This document shows, piece by piece, positions 16,967 to 25,872 of a DNA stretch of 62,210 nucleotides (the first letter of the stretch is position 1; each line of letters begins with the position of its first letter). The stretch lies in the NCBI RefSeq assembly GCF_002014825.1, contig NZ_MUYU01000008.1, positions 1 to 62,210 of the forward strand, read 5' to 3'. The notes beneath the pieces are model-generated. The model was given only the letters and a program-made list of their open reading frames with translations. It made no database searches and was not told where the DNA came from. The translations under genes and the position numbers were made by a program. The stretch is from Moraxella pluranimalium. GTDB lineage: Bacteria; Pseudomonadota; Gammaproteobacteria; Pseudomonadales; Moraxellaceae.

Positions 16967-17473
16967 TTAAGGTTGGTTTTTTAAGATTTTTTTCAAAATC
17001 ACACCTTGTACAACCAAGGCAAAGATAAACATAATCAGCGCCTGTGCAGGGATGGATAGCCCAAGCACCGTCCAGTCGATGATGGTGCAGTCGCCTTTGG
17101 CAAATAGAACTTTTGAAAAGACATCACCCATCGGCATGGTGTCAATCATATAGTTGAGCCCTGCGCCACATTCGACCATCTCGGTTGATGGGAAATAATG
17201 AATCCAAGTATGACGAGCAGCGACGCCAAGCCCCCACAGCGTGCCTGCCATGCCACCTAACCAAAATAGCAGGCGGACGGTTTTGCCTTTTGGATTAAAG
17301 ATGGCTGCCAATAGCGCAAACACGCCCAAAATCCACAGACCAATCCGCTGAAAGATGCACAGCGGGCACGGGTCAAGGAATAAATAATTTTGTAGATAAG
17401 CGATGACAAAGACGCTGACCACGACCGCCATGACGACAAGTAGGGCATTTAGGGTGCGATAACTTAGGTTCAT
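16967..17473 (-). CDS. dsbB: Disulfide bond formation protein DsbB
   Basis: A 168-residue inner-membrane quinone reductase that reoxidises DsbA. Four hydrophobic segments are visible. The first periplasmic cysteine pair is C36/C39 (DPCPLC) and the second is C102 and C129. FQRIGLW after the first pair is family-typical, including the quinone-contacting Arg. It starts 13 bases after the gshA stop on the same strand and precedes mpl, so the three may form one transcript. Confidence 0.95.
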   Translation of the reverse strand: MNLSYRTLNALLVVMAVVVSVFVIAYLQNYLFLDPCPLCIFQRIGLWILGVFALLAAIFNPKGKTVRLLFWLGGMAGTLWGLGVAARHTWIHYFPSTEMVECGAGLNYMIDTMPMGDVFSKVLFAKGDCTIIDWTVLGLSIPAQALIMFIFALVVQGVILKKILKNQP

Positions 17474-17485
17474 TGGGCGCTCCAG

Positions 17486-19042
17486 TTAGCGGTAGGCTTG
17501 CACATAGTCATAAAAATCAACGGTATCCGACGCTTCTAGGCGTGCTTGCTCGGCGATGGATTCGGCGGCGATGGCATCAAATTTGGCTTCGTCGGCGCAA
17601 CTTAGTGCATGACGCAGTAATTCGCCTTGATGTTTTTGGGCGAGCAGTTTACCCAGCGCCCATGTGCCACCGGCTCGGCGTGAGTCGGCTTCGATTTGTG
17701 CGGAGAGCGTAAAATCAGGATTGGTGGCTTTGCCTTGCATCATCGCCAGCGCACTGCGGTAGTCATTGCCCCCATGATGCGCATCAAAGGCGTCAGCGAT
17801 ACGCTGCATCTGCGATAGATGATGGACAATCCAATCATGCAGGCAAACCTCGCCAGTCTCGGTGCTGATGGTGATACCGCTTTGGCGACCGTGATTGACG
17901 ACGGTTTCGATGTTTTTGTTCAGGCGTTTTTCTTCATCAGGCAGTAGCGCAGGCGATTCATTGAGCAGGCAGTACAGTGCCAAGACTTCCAAGAAACACG
18001 CCGTCGGCACGCTGATGCCGATATCGACATAGGGGTCTAGGTCAATGGCTCGAAATTCCACATAAGCAATGCCCCGTGCCGCCAGTGCCGCCGTTGGCGT
18101 CTCGCCAGATTTGGTGGCTTGTTTTGGGCGAATCGGGCTGTAATATTCGTTTTCGATTTGTAGAATATGGCTATTAATCTGAATCGGATTGCCCTGCGCA
18201 TCATCGACGCCGATGGCTTCAAAGTCGGCATACGGCGTGCCGATGGCTTTTCGCAGACCTTGAATATATTCATCTAGGTCATTATAGCGAATATCCAAAT
18301 CTTCTTGGACGCTGTTGGTGTAGCCAAGCTTGCCCATGCGTAGGCTCGTGCCGTCGGGCTGATAATAGCTACAAGTCTCGCCAAGTCTGACAAGGCTATG
18401 CTTACGCCCACTCAAAAATGTCCCACACACCGCAGGGCTAGCACCAAGTAGATACAGCACCAGTGGCGTTAGGCGTTTAAAATTGCGAATCAGTGCCAGA
18501 TATTTGGCATTTTTAAAGCTTGCCAAATCCTTGCCATCGTCATCGGCAGCGTGCCATGCGCTAAACAAATCATCGCCCACAGACAGATTATAATGCAGTC
18601 CTGCAATCGTCTGCATCTTGCGACCATAACGCACGCCAAGTCCCGAGCGGTATAGGGTCTTAAGCTTACCAATATTGGATGTGCCATAGTCCGCCAGTGG
18701 AATGTCGCTGTCGGTATCTGATGACATACACGGCATCGACATCGGCCACATCAGCTCATCATTCTCAAGCGAGCGATGCACGAGTACATGCAAATCTCTG
18801 AGCATATCCAAAGCTTGTTTGATGGATGGCTTGGGGTCGGTGATGAGCTCAAGTAGATTTTCAGAATAATCGGTGGTGATATAAGGGTGGGTCAGCTTTG
18901 AGCCGAGCTTGGCTGGGTGAAAAGTCTTGGCAGAATAGCCATCAGGCTGCATCCGCAAACCTTCTTTTTCGATACCACGCTGCATCCCTGCAACCAAATG
19001 CGGTGCAAACCAAGTCGGTAGAGTAAAGGTTGATTGAGTCAT
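17486..19042 (-). CDS. gshA: Glutamate-cysteine ligase
   Basis: A 518-residue enzyme of the proteobacterial GshA family (exactly the Escherichia coli length), catalysing ATP-dependent formation of gamma-glutamylcysteine, the first step of glutathione synthesis. Recognisable segments are GIEKEGLRM near residue 19, TTDYSENLLELITDP near 56-70, and GLHYNLSVGDDLF near 168. The product feeds the thiol pool used by neighbouring redox genes. No gshB is in the window. It is the first gene of the gshA-dsbB-mpl minus-strand run. Confidence 0.95.
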   Translation of the reverse strand: MTQSTFTLPTWFAPHLVAGMQRGIEKEGLRMQPDGYSAKTFHPAKLGSKLTHPYITTDYSENLLELITDPKPSIKQALDMLRDLHVLVHRSLENDELMWPMSMPCMSSDTDSDIPLADYGTSNIGKLKTLYRSGLGVRYGRKMQTIAGLHYNLSVGDDLFSAWHAADDDGKDLASFKNAKYLALIRNFKRLTPLVLYLLGASPAVCGTFLSGRKHSLVRLGETCSYYQPDGTSLRMGKLGYTNSVQEDLDIRYNDLDEYIQGLRKAIGTPYADFEAIGVDDAQGNPIQINSHILQIENEYYSPIRPKQATKSGETPTAALAARGIAYVEFRAIDLDPYVDIGISVPTACFLEVLALYCLLNESPALLPDEEKRLNKNIETVVNHGRQSGITISTETGEVCLHDWIVHHLSQMQRIADAFDAHHGGNDYRSALAMMQGKATNPDFTLSAQIEADSRRAGGTWALGKLLAQKHQGELLRHALSCADEAKFDAIAAESIAEQARLEASDTVDFYDYVQAYR

Positions 19043-19182
19043 GGTGCAATTCTTATGTTATGGTGTTTGCTTGTTGGATTGTCTTGTTATTATAAAGAGA
19101 AGCAAACCGCTTGGCAAAATAATTTGGGGCGCGGCGGTGTGCTGCTTTTGCATATCGATAGGCAAAAACGGCACACAAGCCC

Positions 19183-19524
19183 TTAGATAGAGAACGATGA
19201 GCCACAGCCGCAGGTGGTGGTGGCATTTGGATTATTGACAATAAAGCGAGAGCCTTCGAGCCCTTCGGTGTAGTCGATGGTCGAGCCTGCCAAGTATTGA
19301 TAGCTCAATGAATCCACCACCAAAACTTCAGTACCATTATCAAAGGTGGCATCATCATCGCCCAATTCTTCAGCAAAATCAAAGCCATAGCTAAAGCCAG
19401 AACAGCCACCACCTGTCACATAGACACGAAGCATCAAGGCGTCATTGCCTTCGGTGGCTTTGAGCTTGGCAAGCTTGGCAGCGGCATTGTCAGTTAGGGT
19501 CAGACCAGTATTCCCAGTATTCAT
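19183..19524 (-). CDS. erpA: Iron-sulfur cluster insertion protein ErpA
   Basis: A 113-residue A-type Fe-S carrier. The three cluster-ligand cysteines are C41 (GGGCSGF) and C105/C107 (TTCGCGSSF). It delivers [4Fe-4S] clusters to apo-enzymes such as the IspG/IspH pair. The start at 19524 ([12 protein letters not shown]) is chosen because it aligns with the family; a longer in-frame start at 19635 would add a non-conserved 37-residue extension. ErpA is preferred to IscA by the N-terminus and by the absence of isc genes nearby. Confidence 0.92.
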   Translation of the reverse strand: MNTGNTGLTLTDNAAAKLAKLKATEGNDALMLRVYVTGGGCSGFSYGFDFAEELGDDDATFDNGTEVLVVDSLSYQYLAGSTIDYTEGLEGSRFIVNNPNATTTCGCGSSFSI

Positions 19525-19741
19525 AGCGACTTTGTCCAAATAGTGTCCAAAAATTAATTCTTGACTTAAATAAGACCGATTGTCAATTATACAAGGTTTT
19601 GTTGTGGAAAATAAGTGATTTTTGGTAAATTTCACCGTGCTATACCACCGCCAAAATCAGCACAGTGGTAGATGAGCGATGCTCGCCAATAACAATGCCG
19701 CCGATTGTGGCGACAGTGTGTGATGTGGTTAAGCCATGGTT

Positions 19742-20653
19742 TTAAAACTTAATCACATCATTTTCTGCAGGTACAAATACTCTATCGCTAAATTTATGTG
19801 TTTTGATAAACTCACGCATTTGCTCACGACTGACCGTTGCATGGTTCACAGCGTCCATATGCACCGTGATGATTTGGGCATGGGGGACGGCTTTATAAGC
19901 ATGAGCCACATCGTCCGTTCCCATAATCAAACTACCATCAAAACCTTTTAATTGGGCATAGCCTGTATTTAACACTAGCACATCAGGACGATAGTGTTTT
20001 AAGGCACTATTAACGTCATCATTCCAAATGGTATCGCCCACGACATACAGCGTTTTTTCACCACGAGCTTGAAAAACAACACCCATCGCATCACCTGCAA
20101 TTTCTGCAACTTGTGGAATGGCATACATGGCATCTGTGCCATGCTGTCCGCCAGTTTTGGATAATAAGACATCGCCAAATTGTGTATTTTTGCCTAAAAC
20201 TCTGACATCTTTAAACCCTTGTTCACGAATAATGCGTGCATCACCTGCATTTTGTACAAAAATCGGCAAATCTTTTGGTAAGCGGGTTTGGGCGACTTCG
20301 TCCCAATGGTCAGCGTGAGTATGGGTAACAATAATTGCATCGACACCTTTAATCACTTCATCAATGCTTTGTTTCATATCAATCAAAGGATTGCGTTTTT
20401 CGCTATTGACCGTGCCTTCAAATCCTGCATAACGCCCTTTTTCTGCCAAATATGGGTCAATCAAAAAGGTTTTGCCTGCATATTCAATTTTAGCGGTTGC
20501 ATTACGAATATGTTGATATTCACTACTGGTTTGAGAGATTGCTGTTTTGGTCACAACCTGATGTGATGTCGCTTGACAAGCAGTTAAGCCAACAAGGCTT
20601 GCTAACATAAGACCTAAAGTGAATTTTTCAAACTTAACATTTTTGATAAACAT
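19742..20653 (-). CDS. Periplasmic metallo-beta-lactamase-fold hydrolase, lipoprotein
   Basis: About 303 residues from ATG 20653; an alternative start at 20665 adds four. A lipoprotein signal ends at LVGLTAC. The metal site HTHADHWD is intact near residue 111, with later His (GGQHGTD) and Asp (VVGDTIWND) ligands, in the arrangement of the UlaG/YtnP-like 'L-ascorbate-6-phosphate lactonase-type' MBL proteins. Being active-site complete and exported, it probably hydrolyses a small ester, lactone or phosphodiester; the substrate is unknown. It is divergent from a GlxA-type regulator whose start lies about 100 bases away, suggesting that regulator controls it. Confidence 0.8.
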   Translation of the reverse strand: MFIKNVKFEKFTLGLMLASLVGLTACQATSHQVVTKTAISQTSSEYQHIRNATAKIEYAGKTFLIDPYLAEKGRYAGFEGTVNSEKRNPLIDMKQSIDEVIKGVDAIIVTHTHADHWDEVAQTRLPKDLPIFVQNAGDARIIREQGFKDVRVLGKNTQFGDVLLSKTGGQHGTDAMYAIPQVAEIAGDAMGVVFQARGEKTLYVVGDTIWNDDVNSALKHYRPDVLVLNTGYAQLKGFDGSLIMGTDDVAHAYKAVPHAQIITVHMDAVNHATVSREQMREFIKTHKFSDRVFVPAENDVIKF

Positions 20654-20760
20654 AGCTTTCTCCAAAATTATTCAATGGTGTTGATGATGTCTATTTTATC
20701 AGCCTAAAATTTGTGCTACCATTGACCTATTTATCAAATAACGAAAGTTTTGGGTCAATT

Positions 20761-21708
20761 ATGCAAAAACCTTATCGTATTGGTTTGATTCTGTATCCAG
20801 AGATTAGCCCTTTTCATTTTTCAGCACCATTTATGGTGTTTAGCCATTGTCAAGAAAATAATCAAGCTTTGTGTCAAATTCATATCATTGCCACGCCCAG
20901 TAGTTTAGCGAATCAAAATAAATTTTTGATACAAGCCGATGGTGATTTGGCATTGCTTGATGATTGTGATATGGCAATTATGTGCGGTTGGCATGATATT
21001 CACACACCGCCTGATGATGACTTGGTACAAGCCTTACAGCGGTTTTATGCCAAAGGCAAGAAAATTGTTGGGCTGTGTTATGGTACTTATGTGCTCGCTT
21101 ATGCAGGATTGCTAGATGGTAAAAAAGCAACAACGCATTGGTATCAAAATGATGTATTTAAAACCTTATTTCCCAACGTACATTTAGATGAAAATGCCTT
21201 ATATGTTGAAGATGGGCAAATCACAACATCGGCAGGTACAGTTGCTGGGCTGGATTGTTCGCTTGCGATTGTGCGGTCATTGTTTGGGCGTAAAGTTGCC
21301 AATCATGTGGCTAGGCTTTTGGTCGTATCACCACACCGATTGGGCGGACAGGCTCAATATATTGAAGAGCCTGTTTACGAGCATCATCAAGCAATGGGTG
21401 AATTATTGACACATATCCGCCAAAATCTCATGCATTCCTACCCGATTGATGAGTTGGCAAAACGCCTAAATATGAGCCGTAGTTCCTTTACTCGGCATTT
21501 TCGCCGTGCGACGGGACAGTCGTTTCATGATTGGCTGATTCATGCACGGGTGCAACAAGGGCGAGATTTGTTAGAAAGTCATACGCTATCTGTTGAGCAA
21601 ATCGCTGAACATGTCGGATTTGGCACGGCGACGGCTTTTCGTGAACAATTTAAAAAGATTTATCAAGTATCGCCACAAGCCTATAGACGGCAGTTTTTGG
21701 GGGAATAG
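20761..21708 (+). CDS. GlxA-family transcriptional regulator (DJ-1/PfpI + AraC HTH)
   Basis: A protein of 315 residues from ATG 20761; a GTG at 20713 is less likely. The N-terminal two thirds is a DJ-1/PfpI-like (class I glutamine amidotransferase) domain with GLCYGTYVLAYAGLLDGKKA around 102-121, the nucleophile-elbow Cys included. The C-terminal ~100 residues carry two AraC-type helix-turn-helix units (LAKRLNMSRSSFTRHFRRA, then QIAEHVGFGTATAFREQFKK). Such regulators sense small molecules and usually activate adjacent genes. It is transcribed divergently from the exported metallo-hydrolase. Confidence 0.88.
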   Translation: MQKPYRIGLILYPEISPFHFSAPFMVFSHCQENNQALCQIHIIATPSSLANQNKFLIQADGDLALLDDCDMAIMCGWHDIHTPPDDDLVQALQRFYAKGKKIVGLCYGTYVLAYAGLLDGKKATTHWYQNDVFKTLFPNVHLDENALYVEDGQITTSAGTVAGLDCSLAIVRSLFGRKVANHVARLLVVSPHRLGGQAQYIEEPVYEHHQAMGELLTHIRQNLMHSYPIDELAKRLNMSRSSFTRHFRRATGQSFHDWLIHARVQQGRDLLESHTLSVEQIAEHVGFGTATAFREQFKKIYQVSPQAYRRQFLGE

Positions 21709-21711
21709 GCA

Positions 21712-22575
21712 CTAATTGGCATCACTTTTTGGACACACCCCAAAATACCGCTTATATTCACGGCTAAATTGGCTTGGGCTTTCATAGCCGACCTGATGAC
21801 ATACTTGTGTGATTGGAATATTTTCTTTGATAATCAATTGCTTAGCCTGCATCAGCCGCAGCGATTTTTGGTATTGTAGCGGTGATAAGGTCGTGATTTG
21901 TTTAAAATGATGATGAAAGCCCGACACGCTCATACCGCACAGCTTAGCTAAGCTATCCACGGACACTGCATCACGATAGTGGCTTTGTAGATATTTGGTG
22001 GCCTTAGCGATTTTTTGGGTGTTGGAGTTGATGCTGACCATGCGTTTTAGTTTGTCGCCGTGCTCGCCGATGAGTAGCCGATAATAAATTTCTTGCTGAA
22101 TCAGCGGTGCAAGAAAGGCAATATCATCTGGAGTTTCGTGCAAGAGTAATAACCGCTCAAAAGCGTGTTTGAGTGCATCATCCAGTTGCCATTGTCCAAA
22201 GCTATCTGCTGGCTGTGATGATGGCGCAAGGTCCACTGTATGATTGAGCAAAATCTGATGCACTGCTTGCCTATCAATTTTCATCGATAGCATCACAAAC
22301 GGCTCATCGACGGTAGCATGGCGAATATTGCCACACATCGGCACATCCACAGGGCAGAACATAAACTGCTCATCGCCAAACACAAACACCTGCTCGCCGA
22401 GCTGAATTTCTCGCTCGCCACGAATGACAATGCAGATGCTCGACTCTTGGATGATATTTTCATAAGAAAAAGGCTTATCGGCATGATGAATGATTAAGCC
22501 TTGAATGGCAGAATGATAAGTTTGATTGTGCGGAATCACTTGTAATAAGCGGTTCAATTGGTTATCTGATAGCAT
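21712..22575 (-). CDS. AraC-family transcriptional regulator (AraC_N type)
   Basis: A 287-residue regulator with an N-terminal cupin-like AraC_N domain (ESSICIVIRGEREIQLGEQV near 44-63) and a C-terminal double helix-turn-helix (LAKLCGMSVSGFHHHFKQ and ITQVCHQVGYESPSQFSREY). Close relatives typically sit beside oxidoreductases. Here it is divergent from ohr with 151 bases between, and convergent with the GlxA-type regulator (3-base gap). It may control ohr or act at a distance. Confidence 0.88.
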   Translation of the reverse strand: MLSDNQLNRLLQVIPHNQTYHSAIQGLIIHHADKPFSYENIIQESSICIVIRGEREIQLGEQVFVFGDEQFMFCPVDVPMCGNIRHATVDEPFVMLSMKIDRQAVHQILLNHTVDLAPSSQPADSFGQWQLDDALKHAFERLLLLHETPDDIAFLAPLIQQEIYYRLLIGEHGDKLKRMVSINSNTQKIAKATKYLQSHYRDAVSVDSLAKLCGMSVSGFHHHFKQITTLSPLQYQKSLRLMQAKQLIIKENIPITQVCHQVGYESPSQFSREYKRYFGVCPKSDAN

Positions 22576-22726
22576 GAGCGATTATCTAAATATCATAAAA
22601 ATTTGTAGAAATAGGCAAGTATTTTGCAGTAATGATATACCGCTTATCGCCCAAAATCAATATAATAATCCCATCAACAGTTAATGCAGAACTAATTTTA
22701 TAGTAATTAATATTTAAGGTGAATTT

Positions 22727-23158
22727 ATGAAAATTTTCTATCATACATCAGCAACAGCAACTGGCGGTCGTGATGGTCATACCCAAGTTGATGATGGTTC
22801 AATCGGTTTTGATTTGGTATCATTTCAAAATACCAGTGGCAAAGTTGGCACTAACCCAGAACAGCTATTTGCAATGGGTTACGCCGCTTGCTTTGACAGT
22901 GCGATGAACCATGTTGCCCCAAGTTTGGGAATTAAACCGACCAAATCTAGCACGACTGTTGGCGTGGGTATCGGTCAAAAAGCGGACGGTGCATTTGCCC
23001 TAGATTTGGATATTACCATCACCGTTGAAGGCTTGAGCGTGGAAGATGCCAAAACATTGATTGAAAAAGCCCATGCAGTTTGCCCTTATTCTAATGCGAC
23101 TCGTGGTAATGTCGATGTGCGTCTGCACGTCAATGTTGTGCAAACTTTTGATTTATAA
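22727..23158 (+). CDS. ohr: Organic hydroperoxide resistance protein (Ohr/OsmC family)
   Basis: A 143-residue thiol peroxidase of the Ohr subfamily that reduces organic hydroperoxides in the cytoplasm using lipoylated or dihydrolipoamide donors. The catalytic cysteines are C55 (GYAACFDSAMN) and C119 (AVCPYSNATRGN), both in family context. Length is typical (about 140). A TTAAGGTG ribosome site precedes the ATG. No OhrR repressor gene is adjacent; the divergent AraC-type gene or the downstream HxlR-type regulator are the nearby candidates. Confidence 0.94.
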   Translation: MKIFYHTSATATGGRDGHTQVDDGSIGFDLVSFQNTSGKVGTNPEQLFAMGYAACFDSAMNHVAPSLGIKPTKSSTTVGVGIGQKADGAFALDLDITITVEGLSVEDAKTLIEKAHAVCPYSNATRGNVDVRLHVNVVQTFDL

Positions 23159-23222
23159 TCATTAAAATCATCGTATGCCATTTGTGCTATGCAAATGGCA
23201 TATTTTTTATTGGAGAATGTCA

Positions 23223-23576
23223 ATGTTATTTGTGGCAAAAATTGGCGTATTTTTGATAGCGATATTACATCTGTATATTTTGGTACTAGAGATGTTTTTA
23301 TGGGACAAAACTGCAGGTAAAAAGACGTTTGGACATAATGATGAATTTGCCAAAACTACCAAAGTACTGGCAATGAACCAAGGCTTGTATAATGGCTTTT
23401 TATCCGCAGGGCTTTTTTGGTCATTGCTGTCGGTTAATTTTGTGGCATTGGCGTACTTTTTCTTGGGCTGTGTGGCAGTTGCAGGCGTGTTTGGAGCGAT
23501 GACTGCCAGCAGAAAAATCATCTTTTTCCAAACCGTGCCTGCACTCATTGTCATGGGGCTTGTGGCGATAAGCTAG
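23223..23576 (+). CDS. DUF1304 family small membrane protein
   Basis: A 117-residue protein with four hydrophobic segments and family-typical sequence MLFVAKIGVFLIAILHLYI and KVLAMNQGLYNGFLSAGL. The start at 23223 is set by GGAG 7 bases upstream; an overlapping ATG at 23217 is too close to that site. It lies 64 bases after ohr on the same strand and may be cotranscribed. The function of DUF1304 proteins is unknown; association with redox regulators is common. Confidence 0.85.
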   Translation: MLFVAKIGVFLIAILHLYILVLEMFLWDKTAGKKTFGHNDEFAKTTKVLAMNQGLYNGFLSAGLFWSLLSVNFVALAYFFLGCVAVAGVFGAMTASRKIIFFQTVPALIVMGLVAIS

Positions 23577-23586
23577 ATGGCATGGC

Positions 23587-23955
23587 TTATTTGCTTGGCT
23601 GACTTGCCAAAATCTCACTCAAATTCTCTTCAAGCCAATCCACCAAATCAGCCAGTTTGATGCTTGCCGTTTGCCCATATTCGGTGAGCGTATATTCCAC
23701 ATGGGGCGGCACGGTGTTAAACGATTTGCGATGCACCATGCCATCTTGCTCAAGCTGTTGCAGGGTTTGCGTCAGCATTCGCTCGCTGATGCCTTCAATT
23801 TCACGGCGGATTTCGCTAAAACGCTTAGTGCCTGTGGCAAGTACAATCATCACCAGCACGCCCCAGCGGTTGGTGAGATGCTGTAGAATTTGGCGAGAAG
23901 GGCATTGTGCGGATAAAACTCGCCCTTTTTCAAAATCAAATGAATTTTTTGACAT
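23587..23955 (-). CDS. HxlR-family transcriptional regulator
   Basis: A 122-residue winged-helix regulator. The conserved N-terminal Cys is in SAQCPSRQILQHLTNRWG, and RFSEIRREIEGISERMLTQT is the recognition-helix region. HxlR proteins often sense electrophiles or oxidants through that Cys and control a divergent oxidoreductase. Here the divergent gene is the NAD(P)-binding protein at 24116, and the shared intergenic region carries a perfect palindrome suited to a dimeric repressor. Confidence 0.92.
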   Translation of the reverse strand: MSKNSFDFEKGRVLSAQCPSRQILQHLTNRWGVLVMIVLATGTKRFSEIRREIEGISERMLTQTLQQLEQDGMVHRKSFNTVPPHVEYTLTEYGQTASIKLADLVDWLEENLSEILASQPSK

Positions 23956-24008
23956 TTTTAAACCTTTTAAAATCAGTGACTTAGCAAAGTTTCGCTAAAA
24001 ATTTTCAT

Positions 24009-24032
24009 ACTTACAAATTTGTAAGTACTTAC
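24009..24032. promoter_or_regulatory. Probable HxlR operator: two overlapping palindromes
   Basis: ACTTACAAATTTGTAAGT (24009-24026) is a perfect 18-bp palindrome, and GTAAGTACTTAC (24021-24032) is a second perfect palindrome sharing its right half-site. HxlR-type regulators bind tandem GTA-(5-6 bases)-TAC elements, and this region supplies them between the two divergent genes. A TATAAT-like box follows at about 24053. Confidence 0.7.
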
Positions 24033-24115
24033 TAAAAATAATTTATATATTTATAATACGCCACATCAAGCAATTTTGCAAGATTTTAACTGATTAAACA
24101 ATTGGAGTATATGTT

Positions 24116-24775
24116 ATGAAAAAATTTGCAGTCATCGGCGCAACAGGTTATGTGGGCGGGGCGGTTGTCAAAGAATTGGCAAGCCGTGGTCATCAAGTTA
24201 CCGCATTTGTGCGTGATATCGCCAAAGCCCCACAAGCGGATAATGTAACAGCAGTCGTAGCTGATGTACATTCAGACAACTTTGCCGAGCAATTACAAGG
24301 CTTTGATGCGGTGGTGAGTGCATTTAACCCCGGTTGGACAAACCCAAATATTGGGGCGGATTTTACCCGTGGGGCAAATGCGATTGTAGAAGCAAGCAAA
24401 GTCGCTAATGTGCCGTATTTATTGGTTGTGGGTGGTGCAGGTAGTTTGTTTGTTGCGCCAAATGTGCAACTGATTGATACTCCTGCATTTCCAAAAGAGA
24501 TTTTTGATGGGGCTAACGCTGCACGCAATTTATTAACTGACTTACAAGACCGCCGCGATGTCAATTGGGCGTTTATCTCACCGCCTGCCCTGCTTGGCGT
24601 CACTGCTGGCTATAGCGAAGAGCGTACAGGTGTATATCGTTTAGGCGATGATAATCTGTTGATGAATGGTGATGTACCTGCAGGCATTAGTGTTGCGGAT
24701 TTGGCGATTGCGATTAGCGACGATGTAGAAAATAAAGCACATTTGCACAAGCGTTTTACTGTGGCAAGTAAGTAA
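24116..24775 (+). CDS. NAD(P)H-binding oxidoreductase (atypical SDR, YwnB-like)
   Basis: A 219-residue Rossmann-fold protein beginning FAVIGATGYVGGAVVKELAS, with the GxxGxxG dinucleotide motif at 8-14 (GATGYVG). It belongs to the NAD(P)H-binding family related to flavin/biliverdin reductases and quinone-reductase-like proteins; catalysis and substrate are not deducible. The divergent HxlR regulator suggests induction by electrophiles or oxidants. A 10-bp-stem terminator follows. Confidence 0.88.
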   Translation: MKKFAVIGATGYVGGAVVKELASRGHQVTAFVRDIAKAPQADNVTAVVADVHSDNFAEQLQGFDAVVSAFNPGWTNPNIGADFTRGANAIVEASKVANVPYLLVVGGAGSLFVAPNVQLIDTPAFPKEIFDGANAARNLLTDLQDRRDVNWAFISPPALLGVTAGYSEERTGVYRLGDDNLLMNGDVPAGISVADLAIAISDDVENKAHLHKRFTVASK

Positions 24776-24791
24776 TTGAAAAATCAATAAT

Positions 24792-24847
24792 AAAATGGTC
24801 AGTTTTGCTATTATCATTTGCAGAATTGACCATTTTTATTTTTAGGT
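24792..24847 (+). terminator. Terminator after the NAD(P)-binding protein
   Basis: AAAATGGTCA (24792-24801) pairs with TGACCATTTT (24837-24846), followed by more T. The loop is long (35 bases), and the convergent LysR gene stops just beyond, so it may serve both strands. Confidence 0.65.
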
Positions 24848-24855
24848 AGTCTGAA
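24844..24855 (+). repeat. DNA uptake sequence-like 12-mer (AGGTAGTCTGAA)
   Basis: This 12-mer resembles Neisseriaceae DNA uptake sequence dialects of the AG-type (AGG..GTCTGAA). It sits at the left edge of the LysR / metallo-hydrolase / DsbA block, immediately after the flanking terminator. Confidence 0.4.
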
Positions 24856-24860
24856 AATTA

Positions 24861-25751
24861 TTACCAATCCCTATCCGCAAAATACCCCACCAAAAAATCC
24901 ACCAACTTCCGCACCGTCAATGGCAATTTATGCCGAGACGGGTACAGCAAATAAATCGTGAATTTGGGTAATTGCCAATCGGTCAACACCGCTTGCAGTT
25001 GCCCCGTTTGCACATGATGTTCAATCAAATATTTCGGCAACATCGCCACGCCACTATGCGACAACACGCTATTCAACAAAACGGTGGTTTCGTTGGTGGT
25101 TAATTGGCTGGTTAATTCTAATACATATTCTTGATTATTTTGATAAAAATACCATTCTTTGCGGTTGATATTGGCGTGGGTTAAATAGCGGTGTTGGCGT
25201 AAATCTTCGGGGTGCGTGGGCGTGCCAAATTTTGCCAAATATTCAGGCGTGGCAACAATCAACGAATGACAATCCGCCAATTTTCGCGCCACTAAATTCG
25301 GGTCGGGCTGATTGGTAATGCGTACCGCCAAATCAATGCGTTCAGCAACCAAATCCAGCAATTTATCGCCTAATTCCAAATGAATGTTTAAATTGGGGTG
25401 TTCACGCAAAAACACATTAACCGCTTGCGTCAAATGCACCGCCCCAAACGAACCACTACTGCTCAACCGAATATTGCCCCGCAAATCGCCTTGTTGTGCT
25501 GATAATTCTTGTTCTAATTCAATGCTTAACGCCAACATTTTTTGGCAAACAATCACGGCTTGTTCGCCAGCGTCTGTTAATTGCACTTGCCGTGTGGTGC
25601 GTTGAAACAAACGAGCGTTGAGCCATTCTTCCATTAGGGCAATATGCCGTGTAATCATGGGTTTGGACATATCTAAACGGTCGGCGGTGGCGGTAAAACT
25701 GCCTGTTTCAGCAACCGATAAAAACACTTTGATGGCGGTTAATTTGTCCAT
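24861..25751 (-). CDS. LysR-family transcriptional regulator
   Basis: A 296-residue LysR-type protein. The N-terminal winged helix is AIKVFLSVAETGSFTATADR, LDMSKPMITRHIALMEEWLN; the rest is a periplasmic-binding-fold effector domain ending in the PSRHKLPLTVRKLVDFL region of the CrgA-like subgroup. It is divergent from the metallo-hydrolase gene at 25873, with a dyad of the LysR type between them, so that gene and the DsbA-like gene downstream are its likely targets. Confidence 0.93.
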   Translation of the reverse strand: MDKLTAIKVFLSVAETGSFTATADRLDMSKPMITRHIALMEEWLNARLFQRTTRQVQLTDAGEQAVIVCQKMLALSIELEQELSAQQGDLRGNIRLSSSGSFGAVHLTQAVNVFLREHPNLNIHLELGDKLLDLVAERIDLAVRITNQPDPNLVARKLADCHSLIVATPEYLAKFGTPTHPEDLRQHRYLTHANINRKEWYFYQNNQEYVLELTSQLTTNETTVLLNSVLSHSGVAMLPKYLIEHHVQTGQLQAVLTDWQLPKFTIYLLYPSRHKLPLTVRKLVDFLVGYFADRDW

Positions 25752-25762
25752 GTATGCTCCTA

Positions 25763-25785
25763 ATTATTTCAAATAAAGAAATAAT
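25763..25785. promoter_or_regulatory. Candidate LysR operator dyad
   Basis: ATTATTTC (25763-25770) and GAAATAAT (25778-25785) form a perfect inverted repeat around a 7-base spacer, with the T-N11-A geometry of LysR-type sites. It lies 12 bases upstream of the lysR start, in the divergent promoter region. Confidence 0.55.
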
Positions 25786-25872
25786 GATATTCAAAAATCG
25801 GTATTTTTCGCAAATTTTATTTCATTATAATACACATATTCAATGATTTTTTTAACTTTTAAGGTGAATAGT

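Noticed and set aside
19525..19635. Longer start for ErpA
   Set aside because: The added residues are not found in A-type carriers; the family alignment begins at the ATG at 19524.
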